Assembly (NCBI GenBank): GCA_025210525.1
Contig: JAOARP010000048.1
Location: 18,541 to 82,540 of the forward strand
Direction of reading: 5' to 3'
DNA length: 64,000 bases
From: Marinisporobacter sp.
Lineage (GTDB): Bacteria; Bacillota; Clostridia; Peptostreptococcales; Thermotaleaceae
Program-made: the position numbers and the translations under genes
Shown here: positions 54,891-64,000 of the stretch, one piece after another
Layout: every line of letters starts with the position of its first letter
How positions within the stretch are numbered: position 1 is the first letter of the stretch
Notes under the pieces: model-generated
The model's database searches: none
What the model saw: only the letters and a program-made list of their open reading frames with translations
Told to the model about the DNA's origin: nothing

Positions 54891-54947
54891 AAAAACATTA
54901 TATAAATAGCGATAGCCCTAGTAAAAAATTAAAGGAGGAGATTTGAA

Positions 54948-55973
54948 ATGGGTATTTTTAGAAAAAACAAAATGGCGAGACTTGTTTTAATATTTCTAAT
55001 GGGAGTTTGTATTGTCTCTTTAACAGCTTGTGGAGGGAAAAGTGATCAGGCTGATAGTGCAAAAGCAAAGTTAATTCTTGGGGATGCTGGATGGGATAGT
55101 TTTACTTTTCATAATGAGATAGCAAGATTTATTATTGAAAATGGGTATGGATATGAAACTGAGGTAACAACTGGTTCCACACCTGTAACTTATACAGGAC
55201 TTAAAAATGGAGATATTGATATTTTTATGGAGATGTGGACTAGTAATCTTCCCACTTATGATGAGGATATTGAGAGTGGGCAAATTATAGAACTATCATT
55301 AAATTATGGAGACAATGCACAAGGCGTATATGTACCAACGTATGTGATCAAAGGAGACCCTCAAAGAGGTATAGAGCCTATGGCACCTGATTTAAAAACT
55401 GTTAAAGATTTAGAAAAATATTGGGAAATATTCAAAGATGAAGAAGATCCTACTAAAGGTCGTATTTATGGAGCTATACCTGGTTGGGAAGTAGATAAAA
55501 TATTAAATACGAAAATAATGACATATGAATTAGATCGAACATTTAATTATTTTAGTCCAGGGTCAGATGCAGCTCTTGCTTCTTCTATTGCAGGTGCTTA
55601 TGAAAAGGGAGAACCTTGGGTAGGATATTATTGGGAACCTACATGGGTAATAGGTCAATATGATATGACCTTGCTTTTAGATGAACCTTATAGTGAAGAA
55701 TTATGGAACGATGGATATGCTTGTGAGTTTGCACCTGTACCTGTTACGGTGGTAGTTAATAAGGAAATGAATAATAAGGCGCCAGATGTAGTAGCTTTTT
55801 TGAAAGAGTACAAAACCAGTAGTAAACTTACAAGTGATGCACTAGCATATATGCAAAAAAATGAAGTGGAACCATCAGAAGCAGCTAAGTGGTTTTTAAA
55901 AGAGCATGAAAAATTATGGACGAAATGGGTAGCAGAGGAAGTAGCAGAGAAAGTAAAGGCTGCATTGAAATAA
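54948..55973 (+). CDS. Glycine betaine ABC transporter, substrate-binding lipoprotein
   Basis: 341 residues. Signal peptide with lipobox LTAC, lipidated Cys near residue 28. OpuAC-like/ProX-like fold: LILGDAGWDSFTFHNEIARFIIE (about 41-63), GDIDIFMEMWTSNLPTYDE, YVPTYVIKG, and WVGYYWEPTWVIGQYDMTLLLDEP. The Trp/Tyr-rich segments are typical for cages that bind quaternary ammonium compounds. GGAGGAG ribosome binding site. Permease and ATPase genes follow. Betaine versus proline betaine or choline cannot be told. Confidence 0.88.
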   Translation: MGIFRKNKMARLVLIFLMGVCIVSLTACGGKSDQADSAKAKLILGDAGWDSFTFHNEIARFIIENGYGYETEVTTGSTPVTYTGLKNGDIDIFMEMWTSNLPTYDEDIESGQIIELSLNYGDNAQGVYVPTYVIKGDPQRGIEPMAPDLKTVKDLEKYWEIFKDEEDPTKGRIYGAIPGWEVDKILNTKIMTYELDRTFNYFSPGSDAALASSIAGAYEKGEPWVGYYWEPTWVIGQYDMTLLLDEPYSEELWNDGYACEFAPVPVTVVVNKEMNNKAPDVVAFLKEYKTSSKLTSDALAYMQKNEVEPSEAAKWFLKEHEKLWTKWVAEEVAEKVKAALK

Positions 55974-56051
55974 AGACGAGAAAAGTTGGCTATAGAAATT
56001 ACTTTATTTGGAACCTTATGAGATGAGAAAATAAAAAATAGGAATGAGGTG

Positions 56052-56945
56052 ATGCTGGTTGCTATGTACTACATAGCAACCAGAAAAAATATGAATCAAT
56101 TTCCAGAAATGTTACGAATTGAATTAGGAAAATATGTAGAGACGTTCGTGAAATATCTTACGGCTAATTATGGCAATTTCTTTGACGTTATGAAAGCTGG
56201 AATTCTATGGTTTTTACTGAACGTAGAAAAATTTTTACAGTGGTTGCCATGGTGGTTGGTAATAGCAGGTGTATTTTTAGCAGGATGGCGTGTGAAAAAA
56301 CAGCTTTCATCAGGGATTGTTTATAGCACCATGTTGTTTTTGGTAGGTGCTTTTGGTCTTTGGCAGTTGATGATGTCAACACTAGCTGTAGTTTTGACTT
56401 CGGTGGTTATATCATTACTTATAGGAATACCTACAGGGATATTGATGGCGTATAGCGAGAAAATAGAGACTTTTATGAAACCTGTTTTAGATGCTATGCA
56501 AACTATGCCAAGCTTTGTATACTTGATACCGGCTATTATGTTATTTGGACTTGGAAAGGTACCCGGTGTATTTGCTACAACAATCTATGCTGTTCCTCCA
56601 GTTATTCGACTAACTAATTTAGCCATTCGAAATGTATCAAAAGAAATGGTAGAAGCTGCACATTCTTTTGGATCTAGCCCGTGGCAGACCCTTATAAAAG
56701 TGGAGTTACCCCAAGCTATGCCAACGATTATGACAGGAGTTAATCAAACTACTATGATGGCTATGGCAATGGTAGTTGTTGCTTCCATGATTGGTGCGAA
56801 GGGACTTGGTGCAGAAGTATTGATTGCTATTAATAGGATTGATATTGCAAAAGGAACAGAGGCAGGGCTTGCCATTGTTGTAATTGCAATTATTATTGAT
56901 AGACTTACCCAAGGTATTGCTGAACGATTTAAAATACCAGAATAA
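56052..56945 (+). CDS. Glycine betaine ABC transporter, permease
   Basis: About 297 residues. The start is uncertain: GGAATGAGGTG could serve ATG 56052 (close) or ATG 56064. Membrane protein with six or so spans, of the OpuAB/ProW family; SFVYLIPAIMLFGLGKVPGVFATTIYAVPPVIRLT and the cytoplasmic EAA loop EAAHSFGSSPWQTLIKVELPQAMPTIMTGVNQT are diagnostic. Forms the channel for the binding protein encoded before it. Confidence 0.92.
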   Translation: MLVAMYYIATRKNMNQFPEMLRIELGKYVETFVKYLTANYGNFFDVMKAGILWFLLNVEKFLQWLPWWLVIAGVFLAGWRVKKQLSSGIVYSTMLFLVGAFGLWQLMMSTLAVVLTSVVISLLIGIPTGILMAYSEKIETFMKPVLDAMQTMPSFVYLIPAIMLFGLGKVPGVFATTIYAVPPVIRLTNLAIRNVSKEMVEAAHSFGSSPWQTLIKVELPQAMPTIMTGVNQTTMMAMAMVVVASMIGAKGLGAEVLIAINRIDIAKGTEAGLAIVVIAIIIDRLTQGIAERFKIPE

Positions 56946-56973
56946 AGGAAAAACCAGAAAGTAGGTATTGAAT

Positions 56974-58149
56974 ATGGCTGTAAAGATAGAAGTTGAAAAG
57001 TTAACGAAAATCTTTGGACGAAATCCCAAAAAGGTATTAAAAAAATTACAAGAAGGGATGACGAAAGAAGAAGTGTTGGAAAAGACAGGGCATGCAGTAG
57101 GTGTGAATAATGTATCTTTTCAGGTTAATGAAGGAGAAATGTTTGTCATTATGGGATTATCGGGTAGTGGTAAATCTACTTTGATTAGATGTTTAAATTT
57201 ACTCAATAAGCCAACTAATGGGAAAATCCTTTTTAAAGGAAAAGATATTGTGCAATTTAACAAACAAGAGCTACAAAGTTTTAGACAAAATCATATTGCT
57301 ATGGTATTTCAACACTTTGGACTTTTTGGACATATGACAGTAGTAGAAAATGTAGCTTATGGTCTTGAGGTAAAGGGTATGTCGAAAGAAGAGCGATTAA
57401 AAATTGCTAATGATACACTAGAAACAGTTGGACTAGGAGGTTGGGGAGATAAAATGCCTCATGAACTTAGTGGAGGTATGCAACAACGAGTGGGTCTTGC
57501 TCGTGCTCTTGCAAATGATCCAGATATTTTATTGATGGATGAACCCTTTAGTGCTCTAGATCCCCTCATTCGTCGTGACATGCAGCTTGAACTTTTAGAT
57601 ATTCAAGCAAAGCTAAAGAAGACCATCATATTTATTACTCACGATGTAAATGAAGCCTTTAAGTTAGGAGATCGGGTAGCTGTTATGAAGGATGGTCAAG
57701 TTGAACAAATCGGTACACCAGAAGAAATATTAACAGAGCCTGCAAATGAATATATTGAAGATTTTATTCAAGATATTGATCGATCAAAAATTCTTCAAGC
57801 GAAGCATGTAATGTTTAAGCCTTCAGCACTATTGTTTAATAAAGATGGTCTAAAGGTAGCTGTAAAGGAAATGAAATCCCATGGAATTTCTAGTATATTT
57901 GTTGCAAATAAAGAAAGGATATTACAAGGCATTATTACAATAGATGATGTAATAAAGGCTATAAAAGAAAATAAAAAGCTAGAAGATATTATTAAACAGG
58001 ATTACTTTACAACAGACGAAGAAACTTATGTACAAGAATTGATTCCCATGGCAACAGAAGCAAAATATCCTATTGCTGTTGTAGATCAAAAAGAAAAGCT
58101 TCTAGGAATTATTGTTCGTACTTCCGTATTATCAGGTTTAGTCTCATAA
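56974..58149 (+). CDS. Glycine betaine ABC transporter, ATPase with CBS domains
   Basis: 391 residues from ATG 56974 after GTAGGT. OpuAA/ProV-type ATPase: Walker A GLSGSGKST, Q-loop VFQHFGLFGH, signature LSGGMQQRVGLARAL, Walker B ILLMDEPFSALDPL, then two CBS motifs in the last 110 residues (ISSIFVANKERILQGIITIDD, YPIAVVDQKEKLLGIIV). In OpuA the CBS pair senses ionic strength or c-di-AMP, coupling uptake to osmotic state. Last gene of the operon, followed by a terminator. Confidence 0.94.
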   Translation: MAVKIEVEKLTKIFGRNPKKVLKKLQEGMTKEEVLEKTGHAVGVNNVSFQVNEGEMFVIMGLSGSGKSTLIRCLNLLNKPTNGKILFKGKDIVQFNKQELQSFRQNHIAMVFQHFGLFGHMTVVENVAYGLEVKGMSKEERLKIANDTLETVGLGGWGDKMPHELSGGMQQRVGLARALANDPDILLMDEPFSALDPLIRRDMQLELLDIQAKLKKTIIFITHDVNEAFKLGDRVAVMKDGQVEQIGTPEEILTEPANEYIEDFIQDIDRSKILQAKHVMFKPSALLFNKDGLKVAVKEMKSHGISSIFVANKERILQGIITIDDVIKAIKENKKLEDIIKQDYFTTDEETYVQELIPMATEAKYPIAVVDQKEKLLGIIVRTSVLSGLVS

Positions 58150-58174
58150 AAAATGAATTTATTTAAATAGAAGG

Positions 58175-58208
58175 TAGTAGTATATTCAAACATGCTACTA
58201 TTTTTCTA
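58175..58208 (+). terminator. Terminator of the betaine transporter operon
   Basis: 9-bp stem with one wobble, TAGTAGTAT (58175-58183) with ATGCTACTA (58192-58200), 8-base loop, then TTTTTCTATTTG. Confidence 0.8.
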
Positions 58209-58284
58209 TTTGAATTTTTGTATTGATTATATATTGTAGTATAATATTCTTATTAAAATGTAAGAATTAAGGGGATGTGGACCA

Positions 58285-59274
58285 ATGAAAAGAGCAGTTT
58301 TAGAAGCTTTAAAAAAGAACAAAGATCATTTTATTTCAGGTGAAGAATTAAGTAAAAAAATAGGTGTAACAAGAACTGCCGTATGGAAGCATATTAAACA
58401 ATTAAAAGAAGAAGGATATGAAATAGAATCTGTTTCAAGAAAGGGATATCGATTAACAAAAGAGCCAGATACATTAGATTCAAATGCTCTTGAAATAGAA
58501 ATAAGAAGTAAATATATAGGAAGTAAGATTCATCATGTTGAATCCATTGATTCTACAAACAATATGGCAAAAAAAATGGCTTCAGAAGGAGCGAAGGAAG
58601 GAACTGTAATTATTGCAGAGGAACAAACAGGAGGACGAGGAAGATTAGGAAGAAGCTGGGTATCTCCTAAAGGAACAGGAATATGGATGTCTATTATTTT
58701 ACGCCCCCCTATAGATCCTACAGAAGCTGCTAAAATCACACAAATTACAGCAGCCGCAGTTGCCACTGGCTTAAGAAACATGATTGGGGAAGATGTGGGG
58801 ATAAAATGGCCCAATGATATTATTATCCACAAGAAGAAGACTTGTGGAATTCTTACAGAGATGAGTGCTGAATTAAATTCAGTAAACTATATAATTGTAG
58901 GAATAGGAATTAATGTGAATGTGGATATTGATGAATTCCCAGAAGATGTAAGATCTGTTGCAACTTCCATAAAAGCGTATATGGGGAAAACTGTTTCGAG
59001 AAAAGAAATTGTTAAAGAGATTTTGTTTGCCTTTGAGGAACTTTATTCAGACTTTATAGAGAATAAAAATATTAAAAAAAGTATTGATATCTGCAAAAAA
59101 TATTCAGTTACCTTGGGCAAACAAGTTAAGATTAGAACAAAAGGAGAAGAAGTCATTGCAGAGGCTATTGATCTAACAGAAGATGGACAGCTTTTGATTA
59201 AAAATGAGTTGGGGGAAGTAAAGACCGTTCTTTCTGGAGAAGTATCAGTTAGAGGGCTTACGGATTATGTATAG
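58285..59274 (+). CDS. birA: Biotin--protein ligase with repressor domain
   Basis: 329 residues. N-terminal winged helix (1 to about 65; KIGVTRTAVWKHIKQLKEEGYEIES), ligase core with biotinyl-AMP loop GGRGRLGRSW (about 113-122), KWPNDI and GIGINVN, and the small C-terminal SH3-like domain. Activates biotin with ATP and attaches it to carrier proteins, here most plainly MmdC (K96). The helix suggests it also represses biotin genes. Usual length for bifunctional BirA. Confidence 0.95.
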   Translation: MKRAVLEALKKNKDHFISGEELSKKIGVTRTAVWKHIKQLKEEGYEIESVSRKGYRLTKEPDTLDSNALEIEIRSKYIGSKIHHVESIDSTNNMAKKMASEGAKEGTVIIAEEQTGGRGRLGRSWVSPKGTGIWMSIILRPPIDPTEAAKITQITAAAVATGLRNMIGEDVGIKWPNDIIIHKKKTCGILTEMSAELNSVNYIIVGIGINVNVDIDEFPEDVRSVATSIKAYMGKTVSRKEIVKEILFAFEELYSDFIENKNIKKSIDICKKYSVTLGKQVKIRTKGEEVIAEAIDLTEDGQLLIKNELGEVKTVLSGEVSVRGLTDYV

Positions 59275-59414
59275 ACCATGATAAATAGGAAATAATGGGT
59301 GTATTAGAGATTAATTTTTTATTGCAAAAGCATTAAGCAGATGATAACATATAGAAAGAAAATTACAATTTGTGTATAAACTTAAACAACAAGGAAGAAA
59401 GGTTGAGCGAAGAT

Positions 59415-60185
59415 ATGTTATTAGCGTTTGATGTCGGGAATACAAATATTGTTTTAGGTGTATATAAAGGAAAAGAATTATTGCATTCTTGGAGATTTGC
59501 AACGGACAAGTCTAAGAGTTCTGATGAATATGGTATGCTGATTAATCAATTATTTCAATATGAGGGAGTAAGCCTTAGTGATGTAAAGGATGTTATTATT
59601 TCATCTGTTGTACCACCAATCATGTACACACTTCAGCATACTGCATTAAAATATTGTAATAAAGAAGCTGTTGTAATAGGTCCTGGCATCAAAACAGGAA
59701 TGAATATAAAATATGACAATCCAAAGCAAGTAGGAGCAGATAGAATTGTAAATGCTGTTGCAGCATATGAAAAATATGGTGGACCTTTGGTTATTGTAGA
59801 TTTTGGAACTGCTACAACCTTCTGTGCTATTTCTAAGAAGGGTGAATATTTAGGAGGAACCATTGCACCAGGAATTAAAATATCTAGTGAAGCATTATTC
59901 CACCATGCAGCTAAATTGCCTAGAGTAGAACTTGTAAAGCCTGGGAAGGTTATTTGTAAAAATACAGTAAATAGTATGCAATCAGGAATGGTTTATGGGT
60001 ATGTAGGACTTGTTGATTATATTGTTCGAAGAATGAAAGACGAACTAGGAGATCCACATACAAAGGTGATCGCTACAGGAGGACTTGCAAGTCTTATTAT
60101 GAGTGAATCAGAAACTATAGATGAAATTGATAAAATGCTTACTTTAGATGGACTTAGAATTATTTATGAAAGAAATAGAGGATAA
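59415..60185 (+). CDS. coaX: Type III pantothenate kinase
   Basis: 256 residues from the ATG at 59415; a TTG at 59403 closer to GAAAGG is a possible alternative start. First step of CoA synthesis. [17 protein letters not shown] (1-17), [16 protein letters not shown] (about 101-116), [24 protein letters not shown] and ATGGLA are CoaX hallmarks. In B. subtilis coaX directly follows ftsH; here more than 23 kb lies between them. A long hairpin follows. Confidence 0.95.
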   Translation: MLLAFDVGNTNIVLGVYKGKELLHSWRFATDKSKSSDEYGMLINQLFQYEGVSLSDVKDVIISSVVPPIMYTLQHTALKYCNKEAVVIGPGIKTGMNIKYDNPKQVGADRIVNAVAAYEKYGGPLVIVDFGTATTFCAISKKGEYLGGTIAPGIKISSEALFHHAAKLPRVELVKPGKVICKNTVNSMQSGMVYGYVGLVDYIVRRMKDELGDPHTKVIATGGLASLIMSESETIDEIDKMLTLDGLRIIYERNRG

Positions 60186-60188
60186 TCA

Positions 60189-60231
60189 ATTAGGGTCATT
60201 TTTTAGAAAAATTTCTAAGAATGACCCTAAT
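60189..60231 (+). other. Long hairpin after coaX
   Basis: Perfect 12-bp stem ATTAGGGTCATT (60189-60200) with AATGACCCTAAT (60220-60231); the loop itself can fold (TTAGAAA/TTTCTAA). No T-run follows, so it may be an mRNA end or processing element rather than a plain terminator. Confidence 0.6.
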
Positions 60232-60324
60232 TATCCTTTGTAGGAATGATTTTAGAATTTAAATATGTAAATACTAAAGAATATAAAAAGATAGGTTGAT
60301 TATATAGAGTTAGGTGGTAACAAA

Positions 60325-61287
60325 ATGAAAATAGGAAATGTAGAATTAGAAAACAATGTCTCCTTAGGACCTATGGCAGGGGTAACAGATTTAACCTTTA
60401 GAATTTTATGCAAAGAACAAGGCGTAGGTCTAGTTTATACAGAAATGATAAGCTGTAAAGGATTATATTATAATGATAAAAAAACAGAACAGCTTTTACG
60501 AATTGATGAAAAAGAAAAACCTGTATCCCTTCAAATCTTTGGCAGTGAACCAGATATTATGGCAAAAGCTGCACAAAGGTTAAATGATCATGAAAATGCT
60601 ATATTAGATATCAATATGGGATGCCCTACACCGAAAATCGTCAAAAACGGAGATGGCTCAGCTCTTATGAAAAATCCTAAATTAGTTGGTCAAATTGTAA
60701 AAGCCGTATCAAATGCTACAGATAAGCCTGTAACTGTAAAGATCAGAAGAGGATGGGATGATTCTTCTATCAATGCAGTAGAGATTGCAAAGATTGCAGA
60801 GGAAAATGGCGCAAAAGCTATTGCGGTTCATGGAAGAACAAGAGAACAATTTTATACGGGAAAAGCAGATTGGCATATTATAAAGGAAGTAAAAAAAGCT
60901 GTAGATATTCCTGTTGTTGGAAATGGAGATGTTTTTACTATAGAAGATGCTATAAAAATGAAAGAAATAACAAATTGTGATGGAATCATGATTGCAAGAG
61001 GAGCTCAAGGAAATCCTTGGATTTTTAAAAGAGTTGCTCATTATATGAAAACAGGTGAGATTTTACCTAAACCTACTGCAGAAGAAAAAATAAAAATGGC
61101 TTTAAGACATTTAGAAATGCTCATTGAAAACAAAGGAGAATATATAGCTGTTAGAGAGATTCGAAAGCATATGGGATGGTATCTAAAGGGAATAAGAAAT
61201 TCTGCTAAAATTCGAGGAGATATGAATACTCTAAAAACAAAAGAAGACATAAGAAAAAAGCTAATGGATTTCTTGGAAAATCATTAA
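60325..61287 (+). CDS. dusB: tRNA-dihydrouridine synthase DusB
   Basis: 320 residues. FMN TIM barrel: LGPMAGVTDLTFRILCKE (about 14-31), QIFGSEPDIMAKAAQRL, DINMGCPTPKIVKNGDGSALMKNP with the catalytic Cys, VKIRRGWDD, AIAVHGRTREQFYTGKADW, GNGDVFTIEDA and ARGAQGNPWIF. Reduces specific uridines in tRNA. In B. subtilis its homologue yacF lies close before lysS, as here. Confidence 0.95.
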   Translation: MKIGNVELENNVSLGPMAGVTDLTFRILCKEQGVGLVYTEMISCKGLYYNDKKTEQLLRIDEKEKPVSLQIFGSEPDIMAKAAQRLNDHENAILDINMGCPTPKIVKNGDGSALMKNPKLVGQIVKAVSNATDKPVTVKIRRGWDDSSINAVEIAKIAEENGAKAIAVHGRTREQFYTGKADWHIIKEVKKAVDIPVVGNGDVFTIEDAIKMKEITNCDGIMIARGAQGNPWIFKRVAHYMKTGEILPKPTAEEKIKMALRHLEMLIENKGEYIAVREIRKHMGWYLKGIRNSAKIRGDMNTLKTKEDIRKKLMDFLENH

Positions 61288-61404
61288 AGGAGAATGATGG
61301 GAATCTTTGCGAGATAGCTTGACAATGAATACTATGTACATTATAATATTCCGCATACAGTAGAAAAATGAATAAACAATTTTGAAAATTCATCATGTGT
61401 CATA

Positions 61405-61432
61405 AAAAGCACTGTACCAGCAGTGCTTATTG
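61405..61432 (+). terminator. Hairpin after dusB
   Basis: Perfect 8-bp stem AAGCACTG (61407-61414) with CAGTGCTT (61421-61428), then ATTG. About 120 bp beyond the dusB stop; weak T-run. Confidence 0.5.
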
Positions 61433-61549
61433 TAGTACGATGGAAATGGTTTTCTTTTGTTTTGAGAATAAATTTATTGCTAGGACATATATTATTAACA
61501 AATCTTTTAAAAGATTTTGTTTTAAATAGTGAAAAAGGAGAGGAAATAA

Positions 61550-62026
61550 ATGAGTGATAAAGAGATTATATTAACGCGTGAAGGACTAAAGAAAATAGAG
61601 GATGAAGTAGAACAACTAAAAACAGTTAGAAGAAAAGAAGTTGCAGAGAGAATAAAAGAAGCAATTGCTTTTGGAGATATTAGTGAGAACTCAGAATATG
61701 ATGAAGCAAAAAATGAACAAGCACAAGTAGAGGAAAGAATTGCAAAGCTTGAAGCGACACTAAGAAAAGCAAAAGTACTAGATGAATCTCAAATATCCTT
61801 AGATGTTGTAAATGTTGGATCAATTGTAAAAGTAAAAGATTTAGAATTTGATGAGGACATAGAATATACTATTGTAGGATCAGCTGAAGCAGATCCATAT
61901 GAAGGCAAAATATCTAATGAAGCTCCAGTAGGAAGAAGTTTATTAGGAAGTAAAGTTGGAGAAATCGTAGATGTACAAGTGCCAGATGGAATCATCAAAT
62001 ATGAGGTTTTAGAAATTAAAAGATAA
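61550..62026 (+). CDS. greA: Transcription elongation factor GreA
   Basis: 158 residues. N-terminal coiled coil with [31 protein letters not shown] and the acidic tip [13 protein letters not shown] (about 42-54), then C-terminal FKBP-like domain with [28 protein letters not shown] and [18 protein letters not shown] block. Stimulates RNA cleavage in backtracked polymerase. GGAGAGG ribosome binding site. Directly precedes lysS (18 bp). Confidence 0.96.
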   Translation: MSDKEIILTREGLKKIEDEVEQLKTVRRKEVAERIKEAIAFGDISENSEYDEAKNEQAQVEERIAKLEATLRKAKVLDESQISLDVVNVGSIVKVKDLEFDEDIEYTIVGSAEADPYEGKISNEAPVGRSLLGSKVGEIVDVQVPDGIIKYEVLEIKR

Positions 62027-62044
62027 CTTGGGGGTGTACAAAAG

Positions 62045-63520
62045 ATGAGTGAAGAAATGAATCTCAGTGAAGTACTGCAGGTGAGAAGGGATAAGCTTAA
62101 AAAACTTAGAGAAATGGGAAGAGATCCGTATAAGGTAGAAAAATATGACCAAACCCATTTTAGTGAGGATACAAAGAATGATTTTGAGGCAATGGAAGGA
62201 AAAGAAGTTTCTATTGCAGGAAGAATCATGGCAAAGCGTATAATGGGAAAAGCATCTTTTATTGACCTACAGGATAAGCAAGGAAGAATCCAATCCTATG
62301 TAAGAAAAGATGCTATTGGTGAAGAAGAATTTGATGTATTTGTTACATATGATATAGGCGATATTGTAGGCGTTAAAGGAACAGTTTTTAAAACAAAGCA
62401 GGGAGAAATATCTGTAAGAGCAACAGATGTAAACTTGCTTTCAAAATCATTAAAGCCACTTCCTGAGAAATGGCATGGATTAAAAGATAAGGAATTAAGA
62501 TATAGACAAAGATATGTAGACTTAATTGTAAATCCAGAAGTAAAGAATACTTTTATAGCTAGAACAAAAGCTATTAAAGCATTAAGAAAATATTTAGATG
62601 ATCGTGATTTTCTAGAAGTAGAAACACCAATACTAGATTCAGTAGCATCTGGTGCAAATGCAAGACCATTTATTACGCATCATAATACATTAGATATTGA
62701 TATGTATATGAGAATCGCTACAGAACTTCATCTTAAGAGATTGGTTGTAGGTGGTATAGATAGAGTATACGAAATTGGAAGATTATTTAGAAATGAAGGA
62801 ATGTCACCAAAGCATAATCCTGAATTTACAACAATTGAATGGTATATGGCTTATGCTGATTATGAGGTAATGATGCAAATGTGTGAAGAAGTAGTTGCAG
62901 AAATGGCTATGGCAGCAGCAGGGACAACGAAACTTACATACCAAGGAAAAGAAATTGATTTAGCACCTCCATGGAGACGTATCAGAATGGTAGATTTAGT
63001 AACAGAAGAGACAGGTGTGAATCTTGAAGAAGTAGAAACAGATGAAGAAGCAAGACGCATTGCGAAGGAAAAAGGAATAGAAGTAAATAAAGAAACAACA
63101 AAGGGAGATATTATTAATTTATTCTTTGAAGAATTCTGTGAAGAAAAATTAATTCAGCCTACTTTTGTTACACACCATCCAGTTGAGATTTCGCCATTTG
63201 CTAAGAGAGATCCAGAAAATCCGCATTATACACATAGATTTGAGGCATTCGCAAATACTTGGGAAATTGCAAATGCATTCTCAGAATTAAATGACCCACT
63301 AGATCAAAGAGAAAGATTTGAAGACCAATTGAGAAAGAAAGAGTTAGGAGATGACGAAACTGCTATGGCAGATGAAGATTTCTTAAATGCTCTTGAAGTA
63401 GGACTTCCACCTACAGGTGGTATTGGAATCGGTATTGATAGGCTTGTTATGCTTCTTACAGATTCTCCAACTATTAGAGATGTAATTTTCTTCCCAACAA
63501 TGAAACCAACTGACAAGTAA
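62045..63520 (+). CDS. lysS: Lysyl-tRNA synthetase, class II
   Basis: 491 residues. OB-fold anticodon-binding domain (about 55-145), then the class II core: motif 2 [20 protein letters not shown], and motif 3 [19 protein letters not shown] at the end. Charges tRNA-Lys. It ends in a perfect terminator and the rRNA operon follows. In B. subtilis lysS likewise lies downstream of dusB-yacF. No T-box or riboswitch leader is seen before it. Confidence 0.97.
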   Translation: MSEEMNLSEVLQVRRDKLKKLREMGRDPYKVEKYDQTHFSEDTKNDFEAMEGKEVSIAGRIMAKRIMGKASFIDLQDKQGRIQSYVRKDAIGEEEFDVFVTYDIGDIVGVKGTVFKTKQGEISVRATDVNLLSKSLKPLPEKWHGLKDKELRYRQRYVDLIVNPEVKNTFIARTKAIKALRKYLDDRDFLEVETPILDSVASGANARPFITHHNTLDIDMYMRIATELHLKRLVVGGIDRVYEIGRLFRNEGMSPKHNPEFTTIEWYMAYADYEVMMQMCEEVVAEMAMAAAGTTKLTYQGKEIDLAPPWRRIRMVDLVTEETGVNLEEVETDEEARRIAKEKGIEVNKETTKGDIINLFFEEFCEEKLIQPTFVTHHPVEISPFAKRDPENPHYTHRFEAFANTWEIANAFSELNDPLDQRERFEDQLRKKELGDDETAMADEDFLNALEVGLPPTGGIGIGIDRLVMLLTDSPTIRDVIFFPTMKPTDK

Positions 63521-63525
63521 AGCAT

Positions 63526-63558
63526 AAAGCATAGGATGTTCCTATGCTTTTTCTTTTA
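63526..63558 (+). terminator. Terminator of greA-lysS
   Basis: Perfect 10-bp stem AAAGCATAGG (63526-63535) with CCTATGCTTT (63541-63550), 5-base loop, then TTCTTTT. Confidence 0.9.
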
Positions 63559-63890
63559 TTAATTCAAAAAAATATAAAAACATATAGAAAAACAGAGAAA
63601 ACATGAATAAATTTTAGAAAATAGCATATAATGATAACTGTGAGTCGAAAAAAGAACTTGCTATGAGTTCTTATTTGTGGTATAGTAGGTATTGTCGTTG
63701 ATAAGTAAGACCTTTCGACGAAAGAGTGTCCAAGGAATTACTGTGAAATACCTTAAAAAAGGTTGACATAATACAAGGTATGTGGTAAGCTAGTACATGT
63801 CCTTTGACGATGAACTTTGAAAACTATACAGTGTAAGAAATTAAGCCAGAAATAGGACTATAAAAGTCCAAACGTTCAATTCAAAATCTT
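63559..63890 (+). promoter_or_regulatory. rRNA operon promoter and leader region
   Basis: About 330 bp without genes. It holds stacked promoters: a weak pair TGAATA/TATAAT (63604-63632), TTGCTA (63658-63663) with TATAGT (63681-63686) at 17 bp, and TTGACA (63763-63768) with TAAGCT (63786-63791) at 17 bp. The leader part includes AACTTTGAAAACT near 63813-63825, like the boxA antitermination element of Firmicute rRNA leaders. Confidence 0.75.

Positions 63891-64000
<110 letters not shown>

Noticed and set aside
36400..58210. Mobile element carrying the metabolic genes
   Set aside because: No transposase, integrase, terminal inverted repeats or duplicated target at the borders; base composition looks like the flanks by eye.
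61288..61549. T-box or lysine riboswitch ahead of greA-lysS
   Set aside because: No T-box sequence or L-box blocks are found in the gap.
63521..63890. tRNA genes between lysS and the 16S rRNA
   Set aside because: No cloverleaf or GGTTCGAATCC-type arm is seen; the space is promoter and leader.

Overview
This is a 64 kb piece of a low-GC, spore-forming Firmicutes chromosome, most likely a marine or Na+-dependent member of the class Clostridia. The evidence is the AT-rich codon use, AGGAGG-type ribosome binding sites, a dense set of sporulation genes (spoVG, spoVT, a spoVB-like gene, yabP, yabQ, spoIIE, yabS, yabT) and promoters that look SigH-, SigG- and Spo0A-controlled. Genus cannot be fixed from the 110 bases of 16S rRNA at the right edge. 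No mobile element, CRISPR array, tRNA or phage gene is visible.

Layout. 1-3.8 kb: two NhaC-type Na+/H+ antiporters (the first cut by the window edge), a 59-residue small protein and a zinc-ribbon protein. 4.0-5.5 kb: a lysine riboswitch controlling a lysC aspartokinase that has an apparent internal start for a separate beta subunit. 5.7-9.8 kb: crt-hbd, an LCP-family wall enzyme and an unknown membrane-anchored protein. 9.8-36.2 kb: a housekeeping and sporulation block in almost the order seen near the Bacillus subtilis origin: murC (reverse), purR, spoVG, glmU, prs, pth, mfd, prsA-like, spoVT, spoVB-like, mazG fusion, hup, S4 protein, yabP, yabQ, divIC, S1 protein, ppx, spoIIE, yabS, yabT, tilS, ftsH. 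36.4-58.2 kb: a metabolic block inserted between ftsH and birA-coaX-dusB-greA-lysS. The right end (63.6-64.0 kb) is an rRNA operon promoter region and the start of 16S rRNA.

The metabolic block contains two-subunit fumarase, malic enzyme, a Cache-domain histidine kinase with an NtrC-type activator, an AspT/YidE-family carboxylate exchanger, DUF3870, a CoA-transferase, B12-dependent methylmalonyl-CoA mutase (two subunits), its MeaB chaperone, methylmalonyl-CoA epimerase and a complete Na+-pumping methylmalonyl-CoA decarboxylase (alpha, delta, biotin carrier, beta). Together these form the succinate-propionate branch: succinate is activated by CoA transfer, rearranged, epimerised and decarboxylated to propionyl-CoA with export of Na+, which the NhaC antiporters and other Na+-coupled carriers could use. 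A glycine betaine ABC transporter (opuA-like) ends the block.

The most rewarding regulatory find is the two-component module: immediately upstream of the exchanger gene lies a sigma-54 promoter (GG-N10-GC) preceded by two 12-bp palindromes spaced exactly 21 bp centre to centre, which also form the terminator hairpin of the activator gene. Other points worth attention are a spoIIE promoter with the unusual 21-bp spacer, a PurR operator in the purR promoter, an internal ribosome binding site in lysC, and a ~500-nt gene-free region before the betaine operon with its own near-consensus promoter.
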